A stretch of 64,000 nt of DNA, from contig VGAK01000002.1 in the NCBI GenBank assembly GCA_016870775.1, positions 1 through 64,000 on the forward strand, read 5' to 3'. Under the pieces are notes generated by a model, which was given only the letters and a program-made list of their open reading frames with translations, did not search any database and was not told where the DNA came from. Positions within the stretch are counted from its first letter, which is position 1, and each line of letters opens with the position of its first letter. The stretch comes from Actinomycetota bacterium (GTDB taxonomy: Bacteria; Actinomycetota; Acidimicrobiia; Acidimicrobiales; Ilumatobacteraceae). The position numbers and the translations under genes were made by a program. Positions 44,683-53,816 of the stretch are shown here, piece by piece.

Positions 44683-45576
44683 GTGGGGCACGAGACCCGG
44701 TTCGCGCGTGCGGGAGATGTGCGCATGGCTCACTGGCGTGCCGGCCGTGTGGGTGCGCCGGTGGTGGTGTGCTTGCACGGGTGGCCCGAGACCAAACTCA
44801 TCTGGGAGAGGACCATCGATCCGCTCGCAGACGCGGGTTTCGACGTGATCGTGCCCGATTTGCGCGGCTTCGGCGAGACAGATTCCGTCCCGGACGGATT
44901 CCACGACATCGTCTCGCATGCGAGCGACATCGCCGCACTCGTGTTCGCCGCACTCGGTTGCGAGACCGCGACTTTTGTCGGTGGTGACCTCGGGGGACCG
45001 GTCGCACAGGAGGTCGCGCTGCGCCACCCCGACCGGGTGGAGGGTCTCGTGCTCTTCAACTGTCCGTTGCCCTTCGACAAAGAGCGCATGTCCGGCATGC
45101 GCACGCGCGCTCCACGGGAGACGGCCGACTACTTCATCCGTCAGGGCACCGATGCCGATGCTCTCGCGACCGAGCTCTCGTCACCGGCCGCACGGCGCGC
45201 CTACATCGCCCGCTTCTACGGCGACCGGAACTGGGCGCATCCCGGTGCTTTCGCGCCCGAGGATGTCGAGCACCATGTCGAGCCATTCGCCGACGCGACG
45301 AGGCTGCGGGCCACGTTCGCCAACTACGAGGCTGCATTCGATCCGGCGAAGCGCTGCGGGCGCCCATTGTTCGGCCCGAACGACATCCACGAGGTTTTGG
45401 TGATGTTCGGGACCTCCGACGCGGTGATCTATCCGGACTTCGACCTGATGGCAGCCGCGGTGTTCTCTCGGGTGTGGAAATCGGTGCGGATCGACGGATG
45501 CGGCCACTTCGTGCCGTGGGAGCAGCCGCGCCGATTCACCGAGGAGACGGTCTCATTCCTCTCGCGTTCGCGCTGA
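44683..45576 (+). CDS. Alpha/beta hydrolase with Asp nucleophile (epoxide hydrolase / dehalogenase-like)
   Basis: 297 residues from GTG 44683. CLHGWPETKLIW gives the HGWP oxyanion motif, and the nucleophile elbow is FVGGDLGGPVAQ, with Asp rather than Ser. The late DGCGHFVPWEQP supplies the His. Asp nucleophiles at this site are known in epoxide hydrolases, haloalkane and fluoroacetate dehalogenases; which one this is cannot be told. The 3' end overlaps a convergent small gene by 24 nt. Confidence 0.88.
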   Translation: MGHETRFARAGDVRMAHWRAGRVGAPVVVCLHGWPETKLIWERTIDPLADAGFDVIVPDLRGFGETDSVPDGFHDIVSHASDIAALVFAALGCETATFVGGDLGGPVAQEVALRHPDRVEGLVLFNCPLPFDKERMSGMRTRAPRETADYFIRQGTDADALATELSSPAARRAYIARFYGDRNWAHPGAFAPEDVEHHVEPFADATRLRATFANYEAAFDPAKRCGRPLFGPNDIHEVLVMFGTSDAVIYPDFDLMAAAVFSRVWKSVRIDGCGHFVPWEQPRRFTEETVSFLSRSR

Positions 45577-45957
45577 GGACTCACCGCCGCGGAGCCGACG
45601 GGCGATCTCCCTGTCGCGGCGGACGACGTTGCGTGCGAGCACCGCACCGACGGTGGCCACACCGGCGATGATGACGGCGAAGACGGCCCACTGGAGAGCA
45701 CCACCGCGATCTCCGGCCTGCTGGGGCTCCTTGCCGCACCCGGGCTTGGGGAGGAAACCGATGCATTCGCTCGGCTCCTTCTCGAGATCCCATACGAACG
45801 TGGAGTCGGTGACCGGGACGGTCGTCTCTGTCGGTGTCGTGCGCATCCGGAACGCACCGGCCGCATCGCTCCCTGATCCGGTGGCACTCGCCGACGCCGC
45901 GGCGAGGGGAGCGCACGACACGACGATGGTGGAGATGAAGACTCGCAGTCGTCGCAC
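45553..45957 (-). CDS. Small secreted/membrane protein
   Basis: 134 residues if started at GTG 45957. A signal peptide ([20 protein letters not shown]) is followed by a Thr-rich exported part, a segment with two Cys ([15 protein letters not shown]) and one membrane span (about 92-112, [20 protein letters not shown]) before a basic/acidic cytosolic tail. I do not recognise the family. It is divergent from guaA. The start is uncertain. Confidence 0.6.
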   Translation of the reverse strand: MRRLRVFISTIVVSCAPLAAASASATGSGSDAAGAFRMRTTPTETTVPVTDSTFVWDLEKEPSECIGFLPKPGCGKEPQQAGDRGGALQWAVFAVIIAGVATVGAVLARNVVRRDREIARRLRGGESSARTREE

Positions 45958-45980
45958 GGACCCATCGTCACACCGACCAC

Positions 45981-45986
45981 TAGGGT
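45981..45986 (+). promoter_or_regulatory. -10 box of guaA
   Basis: TAGGGT, 10 nt before ATG 45997; predicted leader 0-4 nt. No SD and no visible purine riboswitch. Confidence 0.45.
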
Positions 45987-45996
45987 GGAACAAGTC

Positions 45997-47562
45997 ATGC
46001 TGACGCCGCCCCGCCCCGCACTCCACGACACCGTCCTCGTCGTGGACTTCGGGGCCCAGTACGCACAACTCATCGCACGCAGGGTCCGCGAGGCGCAGGT
46101 GTACTCCGAGATCGTCCCGCACCGCATCACCGCCGATCAGGTGAGAAACAAGTCACCACGCGCGATCATCCTCTCCGGTGGTCCCAAGAGCGTCCATGTC
46201 GAGGGATCACCCGCCCTCGATCCGGCGATCTGGGATCTGGGCATCCCGATCCTGGGCATCTGTTACGGGTGCCAACTCGTCGCCCAGCAACTCGGTGGCA
46301 CCGTCGCGCGCGGTGGCCGCGGCGAGTACGGTCGCGCCAGTTTGACTCGCAACGGGGCCCACTCACGACTCTTCGAGGACGGAATGGGGGCCGGTTTCGA
46401 GGTCTGGATGAGCCACTTCGACTTCGTGAGCGAGGTGCCGCCCGGGTTCACCACGACTGCATCCACGCCGGATGCGCCGAATGCGGTCATCGAGGATCCG
46501 GTCCGGGGCATCTACGGCGTGCAGCACCACCCCGAGGTCGCGCACTCACGGCATGGTCAACGCTTCCTCCAGAAGTTCCTCCTTGAGATCGCCGGGTGCG
46601 CAGGGGACTGGACGATGTCGTCGATCGTCGACGAGCAGGTCGCCGCGATCAGGGACAAGGTCGGCCACGAGCGCGCCATCTGCGGACTCTCGGGTGGCGT
46701 CGACTCGTCGGTGGCGGCCGCACTCGTGCACCGCGCGATCGGGTCGCGGCTCACGTGTGTGTACGTCGACACCGGCCTGATGCGCCGCGGCGAGAGCGAG
46801 CAGGTCGTCGAGACGTTCCGCCGCACGATGGGCATCGAGTTGATCCACGTCGACGCGGGTGCGCGGTTCTTCGGGGCACTGAGGGGGATCACCGAGCCCG
46901 AGGCCAAGCGCAAGACGATCGGCGAGCTCTTCGTGCGCATCTTCGAGGAGAACACCGGCGGGATCACCGACGCCAAGTTCCTCGTGCAGGGGACCCTGTA
47001 CCCCGACATCGTCGAGAGTGGCGGCCAAGACGGCACGGCCGCAGTCATCAAGAGCCATCACAACGTCGGGGGTCTCCCCGAGGACATGACGCTGGAACTG
47101 TGCGAACCCCTGCGCACGCTCTTCAAGGACGAGGTCAGAAAGGTCGGACGCGAACTCGGCCTCCCCGACGACATCGTGTGGCGCCAGCCGTTCCCCGGAC
47201 CCGGTCTCGGTGTGCGCATCATCGGTGAGGTGACACCCGAGAAGGTCGAGGTGCTCCAGCACGCCGATGCGATCGTGCGCGAGGAGATCCGTGGGGCGGG
47301 GCTCGAGCGGGAGATCTGGCAGTCCTTCGCGGTGCTCGCCGACATCCGCAGTGTCGGGGTGATGGGGGACGAGCGCACCTACGGATGGCCGATCATCATC
47401 CGCGCGGTCACCAGTGACGATGCGATGACCGCTGACTGGGCACGACTCCCACACGAGCTCCTCGAGAAGATGTCGGGTCGCATCATCAACGAGGTCGCCG
47501 GTATCAACCGTGTGGTCTACGACGTGACATCGAAGCCACCGGGCACCATCGAGTGGGAGTGA
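45997..47562 (+). CDS. guaA: GMP synthase (glutamine-hydrolysing)
   Basis: 521 residues. The class I amidotransferase has Cys89 in [15 protein letters not shown] and the HHPE His (QHHPEVAHS). The ATP-pyrophosphatase domain has [12 protein letters not shown], and the dimerisation domain ends GTIEWE. It converts XMP to GMP. ATG 45997 is chosen over GTG 45985 because of the -10 box just upstream. A GC hairpin begins at the stop codon. Confidence 0.97.
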   Translation: MLTPPRPALHDTVLVVDFGAQYAQLIARRVREAQVYSEIVPHRITADQVRNKSPRAIILSGGPKSVHVEGSPALDPAIWDLGIPILGICYGCQLVAQQLGGTVARGGRGEYGRASLTRNGAHSRLFEDGMGAGFEVWMSHFDFVSEVPPGFTTTASTPDAPNAVIEDPVRGIYGVQHHPEVAHSRHGQRFLQKFLLEIAGCAGDWTMSSIVDEQVAAIRDKVGHERAICGLSGGVDSSVAAALVHRAIGSRLTCVYVDTGLMRRGESEQVVETFRRTMGIELIHVDAGARFFGALRGITEPEAKRKTIGELFVRIFEENTGGITDAKFLVQGTLYPDIVESGGQDGTAAVIKSHHNVGGLPEDMTLELCEPLRTLFKDEVRKVGRELGLPDDIVWRQPFPGPGLGVRIIGEVTPEKVEVLQHADAIVREEIRGAGLEREIWQSFAVLADIRSVGVMGDERTYGWPIIIRAVTSDDAMTADWARLPHELLEKMSGRIINEVAGINRVVYDVTSKPPGTIEWE

Positions 47563-47584
47563 GTGGGGAAGGTTGCCCCCACTC
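47561..47584 (+). terminator. Hairpin at the end of guaA
   Basis: GAGTGGGG-N8-CCCCACTC, an 8-bp stem starting inside the guaA stop codon, with no T-tract. Confidence 0.5.
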
Positions 47585-47689
47585 GTGAACAATGGCACGG
47601 CGGAGATTTCTCGCGTCGTGAATCCCTTGTCCGGCAAGGCGCATCGCGCACGACCACGGAGCCGACGATCACTCCACGGGGGACAGAAG

Positions 47690-47695
47690 TAATCT
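47690..47695 (+). promoter_or_regulatory. -10 box of NlpC/P60 gene
   Basis: TAATCT, 9 nt before ATG 47705, with no SD. Confidence 0.45.
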
Positions 47696-47704
47696 CTCTG
47701 GGTC

Positions 47705-48850
47705 ATGTTGTCGACCCGCACGACGAGCCGACGGGGACGTAGCACCTCCCGCGCCCCGGTTCTCTCCGTTGCCACAGCGAGCCCCCGCGCGCGCCGTTTG
47801 ACCGCTGCTGTCCTGCTGGCGGGTGGTCTGGTGGCGGTACCGGGTCGATCCGGGGCCGAGCCCGTCGACGACAAGCGCCGACAGGTGTCGGCTCTCGCCG
47901 ATGAACTCGAGAGAATGGTCGAACGGCTCGACTCGCTCGCCGAGGACTATGTCGAGGCGATCGCCCTCGAGGAAGACCTGACCGTGGAGATCGCCGACGC
48001 CCAGGACGAGGTTGCGGCGGCGGAGGCCCAGTTGGCCCAGATGCGCGGAACCCTGTACCTCTCCGCGGTCACACAGTTCATGCACGGCGGTCGCAATTCG
48101 ACGCTGACGAATCTGCTCGCGTCCTCGGGTGGGATGCAGGATGCGCTCCAGCGCGGCCAGTTGACCTCGATCGCGCTCAACCAGGGCTCTCTCACCACCG
48201 ACGGACTCGATGCCACGGCGACGGAGCTGACGAAGAAGCGGCGCGAATTGGAGAAGAAGAGGGCCAAGGCCGAGTCGGCCGCGGAGTACGTGCTCGCACG
48301 CCAGGGTGCCACCGAGGAACTGGCGCGCAAGTTCGAGGAACTGAAGAACTCCGCCCAGGGCGAGTTGGCCGACCTCCTTCGCGCCGAGCAGCGCCGTCGC
48401 GAGGCGCAGGCCCTCGTCGATGCCGAACGTGAAGCCGCCGGATTCCAGGGCAAGTACGCGTCGTTGCAGGCCAAGTACCGCAACATCCCGAAGGTCTCGG
48501 CGCGCAGCCAGACGGCGATCCGCCACGCGCTGGCACAGTTGGGCACGCCGTACCGCTACGCGATGTCGAGTCCGGGAAGGGGTTTCGACTGCTCGGGTCT
48601 CACCGCATACGCCTGGGGCAAGGCCGGGGTCGGTCTCGCGCGCAATTCCCGCCGACAGTTCAACACCCTGCCCAGGGTGCCCAAGGAACTCGCCCAGCCC
48701 GGCGACCTGATCTTCACCGGCAGTCCGATCCACCACGTCGGCATCTATCTCGGCGGCGGACGCATGGTTCATGCACCACAGACCGGTGATGTCGTGAAGG
48801 TCGGCCCCATTCGTTGGTGGAAGGTGGTCGGCGTCGTTCGACCGGGCTGA
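47705..48850 (+). CDS. Secreted NlpC/P60 peptidoglycan hydrolase with coiled coil
   Basis: 381 residues. A long basic N-terminus and signal peptide (about 30-51) precede a coiled coil (about 55-260, with KKRRELEKKRAKAESAA). The NlpC/P60 domain (about 265-381) has Cys in FDCSGLTAYAW (about 295), His in IHHVGIYLGGG (about 344) and a third site at MVHAP. The build is that of RipA/CwlO-type endopeptidases, which cut peptide stems for cell separation or growth and are controlled through the coiled coil. Confidence 0.92.
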   Translation: MLSTRTTSRRGRSTSRAPVLSVATASPRARRLTAAVLLAGGLVAVPGRSGAEPVDDKRRQVSALADELERMVERLDSLAEDYVEAIALEEDLTVEIADAQDEVAAAEAQLAQMRGTLYLSAVTQFMHGGRNSTLTNLLASSGGMQDALQRGQLTSIALNQGSLTTDGLDATATELTKKRRELEKKRAKAESAAEYVLARQGATEELARKFEELKNSAQGELADLLRAEQRRREAQALVDAEREAAGFQGKYASLQAKYRNIPKVSARSQTAIRHALAQLGTPYRYAMSSPGRGFDCSGLTAYAWGKAGVGLARNSRRQFNTLPRVPKELAQPGDLIFTGSPIHHVGIYLGGGRMVHAPQTGDVVKVGPIRWWKVVGVVRPG

Positions 48851-48857
48851 GGCCCAC

Positions 48858-48863
48858 TACCGT
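48858..48863 (+). promoter_or_regulatory. -10 box of phosphotransferase-family gene
   Basis: TACCGT, 8 nt before ATG 48872, with no SD. Confidence 0.45.
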
Positions 48864-48871
48864 CGCTGAAC

Positions 48872-49888
48872 ATGCGGGGGATCCACGCGGACCGGGTGAG
48901 CGCGTGGCTCGATGCGAACATCGAGGGCATCTCGGGTCCCTACACGTGGGATCTGGTCGCCGGAGGGCGCAGCAACCTCACGTTCAAGGTGACCGACGTG
49001 TCGGGTACGACGGTCGTGCTGCGTCGTCCGCCGCTCGGGCACGTTCTGGCCACAGCGCATGACATGGCGCGCGAGCACCGCATCATCTCGGCGGTGGGTC
49101 TCACCGGGGTGCCCGTTCCCCGCACGCTCGGTCTGTGCACCGACGACGAGGTGAATGGTGCACCCTTCTACGTGATGTCGTGGGTGGACGGCGTCGTGCT
49201 CGACAGTCCCGAGCGGGGAGGGCAGCTCCCCGAGGTGCTGAGAACCCCCGCGGCCGAGGATCTGATCGACGTGCTCGCGGCCCTCCACGCGGTCGATGTC
49301 GACGCGGTGGGACTCGGCGATCTCGCCAAGCGCGAGGGTTACGTCGAGCGCCAGGTGCGCCGGTGGTCGACGCAGTGGGCGAATTCCAAGACCCGGGAGC
49401 TGCCCGCGATCGAGGAGGTGGGTCGCCTGCTGGCCGCGTCGATCCCGGTCCAGCAGGGCACCTCGATAGCCCACGGTGACTACCGCTTCGGCAATTGCCT
49501 CACCGACATCGGGCGCGGCCGGATCGCGGCCGTGCTCGACTGGGAGCTCTGCACGCTCGGTGATCCCCTCGCCGACCTCGGCTATGTCGGCATCTATTGG
49601 ACCGATCCGGGTCGCAATGTGGTGCGCGCGAACGACCCGACCGGGATCCCGGGGTTTCCCGCCTTCGACGATCTCGTGCAGCGTTACGCGGTGCGCACCG
49701 GTCGTGACGTGTCCAATATCGACTACTACAAGGCATTCGCCAGTTTCCGGCTCGCGGTGATCTCCGAGGGGGTCTACGCGAGGTACCTTCACGGTGCGAT
49801 GGGCGACCAGCAGGTCGATCTCGAGCCGATGAAGCTCGGCACCGAGTTGTTGGCCGAGGCGGCACTCGCGGCGATGAAGGGGGGTTGA
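48872..49888 (+). CDS. APH/kinase-fold phosphotransferase family protein
   Basis: 338 residues. NLTFKVTDVSGTTVVLRRPP is the N-lobe; the catalytic loop is IAHGDYRFGNCL and the metal-binding motif is AVLDWELCTLGDPLADLGY. This subfamily (PF01636) resembles the N-terminal part of ACAD10/11 and is often next to acyl-CoA dehydrogenases or hydrolases in actinobacteria. It probably phosphorylates a hydroxylated small molecule, such as a hydroxyacyl-CoA, rather than an antibiotic. It is followed by a dienelactone hydrolase-like gene 2 nt later. Confidence 0.88.
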   Translation: MRGIHADRVSAWLDANIEGISGPYTWDLVAGGRSNLTFKVTDVSGTTVVLRRPPLGHVLATAHDMAREHRIISAVGLTGVPVPRTLGLCTDDEVNGAPFYVMSWVDGVVLDSPERGGQLPEVLRTPAAEDLIDVLAALHAVDVDAVGLGDLAKREGYVERQVRRWSTQWANSKTRELPAIEEVGRLLAASIPVQQGTSIAHGDYRFGNCLTDIGRGRIAAVLDWELCTLGDPLADLGYVGIYWTDPGRNVVRANDPTGIPGFPAFDDLVQRYAVRTGRDVSNIDYYKAFASFRLAVISEGVYARYLHGAMGDQQVDLEPMKLGTELLAEAALAAMKGG

Positions 49889-49890
49889 GA

Positions 49891-50643
49891 ATGGGTGCGG
49901 CTGCCGTGGAACTGGAAGGCTGGACGCGCAGCGCCTTCAAGTCGGCGGCGATCGAGCGCGACGTCTACCGACGCGGCTCGGGACCGGCCGTCATCGTGGT
50001 TCACGAGGTGCCCGGCATCACCCCGAAGGTGCTCGCCTTCGCCGAGGAGGTCGTGGCGCGCGGGTTCACCGTGGCGATGCCGACCCTCGTCGGCACGCCC
50101 GGCCGGGACTTCTCCGGCAGTTACGCGGTGGCGTCACTCGCCAAGGTGTGCGTTGCCCGCGAGTTCTCGGCCCTCGCCACGAACCAGACGTCACCGATCA
50201 TCGGTTGGTTGCGCGCACTCGCACGGTCCTTGCACGCTGAAGTGGGCGGAAAGGGGGTGGGTGCGGTCGGCATGTGCTTCTCGGGCGGATTCGCCCTCGG
50301 GATGATGGTCGACGACATCATGGTCGCGCCCGTGCTGTCGCAACCCTCGCTGCCGTTCGTGTTCGGCAGGGAGCGCGCCAGGGACCTTCATCTCTCGCCG
50401 GCCGACGCCGCCGTCGTGGCAGAGCGCGCGGCGCAGGGCTGCCAGGTGCTGGGGCTGCGCTACGACGGCGACCGGTTGGTGGGGGATCGCTTCGAGTCGT
50501 TGCGCAAACTGCTCGGTGACTCCTTCATCGCGGTCGAGCTGCGATCGTCGAAGAAGAGCGACCATTCCGTTCTCACCGAGCAGCGCGACGAGGACAGCGT
50601 TCGCCGGGTCCTCGACTTCTTCGCCGCCAAGCTCCTCGGCTGA
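49891..50643 (+). CDS. Dienelactone hydrolase family protein
   Basis: 250 residues from ATG 49891; TTG 49885 is possible. VIVVHEVPGITPKVLAFAEE and the nucleophile elbow VGMCFSGGFAL, with Cys in the nucleophile position, are the DLH pattern. A late Asp/His region (SSKKSDHSVLTEQ) is consistent with the triad. It would open lactone or similar rings in aromatic/alicyclic degradation. It probably forms an operon with the kinase-fold gene before it. Confidence 0.87.
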   Translation: MGAAAVELEGWTRSAFKSAAIERDVYRRGSGPAVIVVHEVPGITPKVLAFAEEVVARGFTVAMPTLVGTPGRDFSGSYAVASLAKVCVAREFSALATNQTSPIIGWLRALARSLHAEVGGKGVGAVGMCFSGGFALGMMVDDIMVAPVLSQPSLPFVFGRERARDLHLSPADAAVVAERAAQGCQVLGLRYDGDRLVGDRFESLRKLLGDSFIAVELRSSKKSDHSVLTEQRDEDSVRRVLDFFAAKLLG

Positions 50644-50682
50644 GCCGGCACTCCGTACCAGCGTCTCGTGCCGGGAATCGAT

Positions 50683-51459
50683 TCAGCGCGGTCCGCCGTC
50701 GACGTTCACGAGGGTTCCCGTCACGAAGCTGCTCGCGTCGCTGGCGAGGAACAGCGCAGCCCCGATGATCTCGCGCGGTTCCCCTCCTCGCTGCAGGGCG
50801 TAGGCCGTCTTGGCCCTCTCGAGGAATTGGTCCATGTCCCAGGCCCGCGAGATGTCGGTGAGGAACGGCCCGGGAACGATGCAGTTCACGCGCACGTGCG
50901 GAGCGAACGTGCGAGCAAGTCCGAGCGTGAGGTTGTTGATCCCCGCCTTTGCTGCACCGTAGACGACCTCGGTTGGGGACGGTCTCTGGCTGGCGGTCGA
51001 CGAGACGTTGATGATCACACCCCCGCGGATGCGACCGTCTGGCCCCGGGGTCGACATGTGCGTCGCGAGCACCGCCGAGAGGCGGAACGGCCCCTTCAGG
51101 TTGACCCCCATCACCTTGTCGTAGAGATCCTCGGTGACCGCGTCGAGCGACGGATACAGAGGTGACATTCCCGCGTTGTTCACGAGAATGTCGACGCGGC
51201 CGAACTCGGCGAGTGCGGCGGCCGCGAGCCGGTCCGCATCGCTCCACGATGCCGCGTGGTAGCCGACGGCGAGCGCACGACGACCCGTCGCACGGATCTC
51301 CGCGGCGAGTGACTCGCAGTTCTCGATCTTCCGACTCGCGATCACGACGTCGGCACCCCGGTCAGCGAAGGCGAGCACCATCTCCCGTCCGAGCCCCCGG
51401 CTGCCCCCGGTGACGACTGCGACCTTTCCCTCGAGTGAGAACAGTGTGTCCGTGTCCAT
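50683..51459 (-). CDS. Short-chain dehydrogenase/reductase (SDR)
   Basis: 258 residues from ATG 51459 with GAGGGGG upstream. VVTGGSRGLGREMVLAF binds NAD(P), ILVNNAG is conserved, the catalytic Ser is in INVSSTAS, and YGAAKAG gives Tyr/Lys. The family covers 3-ketoacyl-ACP reductases, steroid and alcohol dehydrogenases; the substrate is not predictable. It converges on the dienelactone hydrolase gene. Confidence 0.92.
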   Translation of the reverse strand: MDTDTLFSLEGKVAVVTGGSRGLGREMVLAFADRGADVVIASRKIENCESLAAEIRATGRRALAVGYHAASWSDADRLAAAALAEFGRVDILVNNAGMSPLYPSLDAVTEDLYDKVMGVNLKGPFRLSAVLATHMSTPGPDGRIRGGVIINVSSTASQRPSPTEVVYGAAKAGINNLTLGLARTFAPHVRVNCIVPGPFLTDISRAWDMDQFLERAKTAYALQRGGEPREIIGAALFLASDASSFVTGTLVNVDGGPR

Positions 51460-51510
51460 TCGTGCGACCCCCTCGGGGTGCGCGCAGACGACCCCACGCG
51501 ACGAGTCTTC

Positions 51511-52233
51511 TCAGCCGGTGCGGCGGACGACGAATTCGGGGTGTCGGAACGACTGCGCGATGCGTGCGGGGTCGGTGCGGCCCGCATCGAGGAGGGCTCG
51601 CGCCAGGAGGCCCTTGGCGGCCTTGGCGGCGTGACCACCCGCCTTGCCCCCAGACCGCGTCACCAGGTCCAGTCGCACGGCCGCGACGCGAGTCCAGTCG
51701 ACTGCTGCCCGGTGCTCCTGTGGCAAGAGATCGACCACCAGCGGTGCGCCGATCCTCGGAAGAGTCTCGAGCAGGGCGTCGGTGAGATCGTCGCGCCACC
51801 ATGCAGCGAGTGGACCGGTGCTCGGCAAGCGCGCGGACATCTTCAACCGGTAGTCGGGGAGCGGATCAGTCGCGGCAACCAGACCAGCAAGGCCCGAGAC
51901 GACCCAGATCCTGGCGCGGGAGGTCTCGGTGAGACTTTCGGGGTCGAGGTGGGCCCACACGACACCGCTGTATCGGCGCCACGCAGGAAGGGTCGGTGCG
52001 CCGATCAACGAGGAGTTGGCCGCGCGGGCGCGCGAGAGATGGTCTCCACCCACACCCAGCAACTGCTCGCCACCCCCGCCGATCCGGCGCAACTCATCGG
52101 CGAGATATGTGCGCCATTCGCCGAGGGATTCTGCGAACAGACCCGATTCGCCGCGCCAGGCGGGTCGCGCCGAGCCACCCGGCGCCTTGCCCTCCGACGG
52201 GGGCAACAACAGGACAAAGGGAGCATTCGGCAC
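51511..52233 (-). CDS. yaaA: Peroxide stress protein YaaA (DUF328)
   Basis: 240 residues from GTG 52233. LLPPSEGKAPGG, RYSGVVWAHLDPESL, VVSGLAGLVAATDPLPDYRL and SGGKAGGHAAKAAKG are the YaaA blocks. In E. coli YaaA lowers free iron under peroxide stress, and it has a DNA-binding fold. It is divergent from the ferredoxin-P450 pair. Confidence 0.93.
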   Translation of the reverse strand: MPNAPFVLLLPPSEGKAPGGSARPAWRGESGLFAESLGEWRTYLADELRRIGGGGEQLLGVGGDHLSRARAANSSLIGAPTLPAWRRYSGVVWAHLDPESLTETSRARIWVVSGLAGLVAATDPLPDYRLKMSARLPSTGPLAAWWRDDLTDALLETLPRIGAPLVVDLLPQEHRAAVDWTRVAAVRLDLVTRSGGKAGGHAAKAAKGLLARALLDAGRTDPARIAQSFRHPEFVVRRTG

Positions 52234-52282
52234 GGTGGACCACGCGGATCGGTCGAGTGATGAAGCGCAGGACCTCCGATCG

Positions 52283-52288
52283 TATACT
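52283..52288 (+). promoter_or_regulatory. -10 box of ferredoxin-P450 operon
   Basis: TATACT, 7 nt before ATG 52296, with no SD; the best -10 match in the window. Confidence 0.6.
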
Positions 52289-52295
52289 TCGCCCC

Positions 52296-52490
52296 ATGCG
52301 AGTGCGTGTCGATTCCTCCAAGTGCCAGGGCCACAACCGTTGCTATGCGTTGGCCCCCGAGTTGTTCGATGTGGACGACCTCGGGAACGCCTCGGAGTTG
52401 AACGACGGTGTCGTGCCCGCCGGTCTCGAGGACAAGGCCCGACTCGCCGCCGCGAACTGCCCCGAGTTCGCGATCATCATCGAGGAGTGA
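52296..52490 (+). CDS. Small iron-sulfur ferredoxin (P450 partner)
   Basis: 64 residues from ATG 52296. VDSSKCQGHNRCYALAPELF shows C-X2-H-X2-C with His in place of the second cluster Cys, and the last ligand is in NCPEFA. This pattern is typical of actinobacterial [3Fe-4S] ferredoxins that feed electrons to the adjacent cytochrome P450. The P450 starts 8 nt after the stop. Confidence 0.93.
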   Translation: MRVRVDSSKCQGHNRCYALAPELFDVDDLGNASELNDGVVPAGLEDKARLAAANCPEFAIIIEE

Positions 52491-52498
52491 ACCACCCC

Positions 52499-53740
52499 AT
52501 GACATCCGTGTACGGACCAGTCGCCGACTGGCAGAGCGACTTCGACCACGCCGACCCGGAGTACAACCGGAACATCCACGCCATCTGGGAGGACCTGAAG
52601 GCCGCCGGCTGTCCGATCGCCCGCACCGAGCGTTACGGCGGGGCGTGGCTGCCGCTCACGCACGAGATGGTGCACGAGATCGCCTACGACACAGACCATT
52701 TCACGAGCCGCACGGTCGTCGTCGGCCAGATCAAGCCCCACGAGGTCGACCACCTGCCCGAGTTCGCCTCGCCGCCCGCGCCGATCGGTGGTGCACCGCC
52801 CATCACGAGCGACCCGCCCTTCCACCAGCACGCACGACGTCTCCTCCTGCCGGCGTTCGCGCCGAAGAAGATCGATCCGCTGCGTCCCGAGATCGAGAGG
52901 ATGTGCAACGAGTTGATCGACAAGATGGGCGACAAGGACGCGGTCGACGCTGCCGTCGAGTACTCCCAGCACATCCCGGTGATGATCATCGCCCACATGC
53001 TCGGCCTGCCCCTCGAGGATGCGGACCGATTCCGCAGTTGGGTGCACCTGGTGCTCGAGTCGGTCAACGCGCCCCGCGAGGAGCGCGAGGGCAGGTTCCA
53101 TGAGTTCAATGAGTACCTCGAGACGCACATCCGGGACCACATCGAGAACCCCCGCGAGGATCTGATCAACGACCTCCTGAACGCCGAGTTGATGGGCACC
53201 AAACTCACATCCGAGATGGTGGGGGGCATGGTGACCCTGATCCTGATCGCGGGCATCGACACCACCTGGAGCGGCATCGGGAACTCGATTTGGCATCTCG
53301 CCACGAACGCCGTCGACCGTCGTCGTCTCGCGGCGAATCCCGACATGATTCCGGTGGCGGTCGAGGAGTTCCTGCGCGCCTATGCGCCGGTGACGATGGC
53401 GCGCCTGGTGACCGAGGACCACGAGTTCCACGGAGTGCAGATGAAGCAGCACGACTGGGTGCTCCTGCCGTTCCCGGCCGCGAACCGCGACCCCGAGCAG
53501 TTCGAGAACCCGACCGAGGTCGTGATCGACCGCGAGGTGAACCGTCACTCCGCCTTCGGTCTCGGCATCCACCGTTGCATCGGGTCGAACCTGGCCCGAC
53601 TCGAGATGAACGTCGCGGTCAAGGTCTTCCTCGAGCGCTTCCCCGATTTCGAACTCGTCACCGACGAGGAGACGGTGTGGAGCACCGGTCAGGTGCGCGG
53701 CCCACGCCGTTTGCCCGTCCGCGTTCTCTCCCGTCGCTGA
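52499..53740 (+). CDS. Cytochrome P450
   Basis: 413 residues from ATG 52499. The I-helix oxygen-binding motif is LIAGIDTTWSG, the K-helix ExxR is EEFLR, and the haem Cys lies in FGLGIHRCIGSNLAR. It is soluble, as bacterial class I P450s are. The substrate and CYP family cannot be assigned from the sequence alone. It is co-transcribed with its ferredoxin; no ferredoxin reductase is nearby. Confidence 0.95.
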   Translation: MTSVYGPVADWQSDFDHADPEYNRNIHAIWEDLKAAGCPIARTERYGGAWLPLTHEMVHEIAYDTDHFTSRTVVVGQIKPHEVDHLPEFASPPAPIGGAPPITSDPPFHQHARRLLLPAFAPKKIDPLRPEIERMCNELIDKMGDKDAVDAAVEYSQHIPVMIIAHMLGLPLEDADRFRSWVHLVLESVNAPREEREGRFHEFNEYLETHIRDHIENPREDLINDLLNAELMGTKLTSEMVGGMVTLILIAGIDTTWSGIGNSIWHLATNAVDRRRLAANPDMIPVAVEEFLRAYAPVTMARLVTEDHEFHGVQMKQHDWVLLPFPAANRDPEQFENPTEVVIDREVNRHSAFGLGIHRCIGSNLARLEMNVAVKVFLERFPDFELVTDEETVWSTGQVRGPRRLPVRVLSRR

Positions 53741-53801
53741 AGCCGGATCGTCCGTCGGTCGGCCAACGGTCGGCGGGCAGCGGGGCGACACAGGTCGCGC
53801 C

Positions 53802-53807
53802 TACGAT
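53802..53807 (+). promoter_or_regulatory. -10 box of uvrD/pcrA gene
   Basis: TACGAT, 9 nt before ATG 53817. It supports ATG 53817 over GTG 53811. Confidence 0.45.
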
Positions 53808-53816
53808 GGGGTGACC

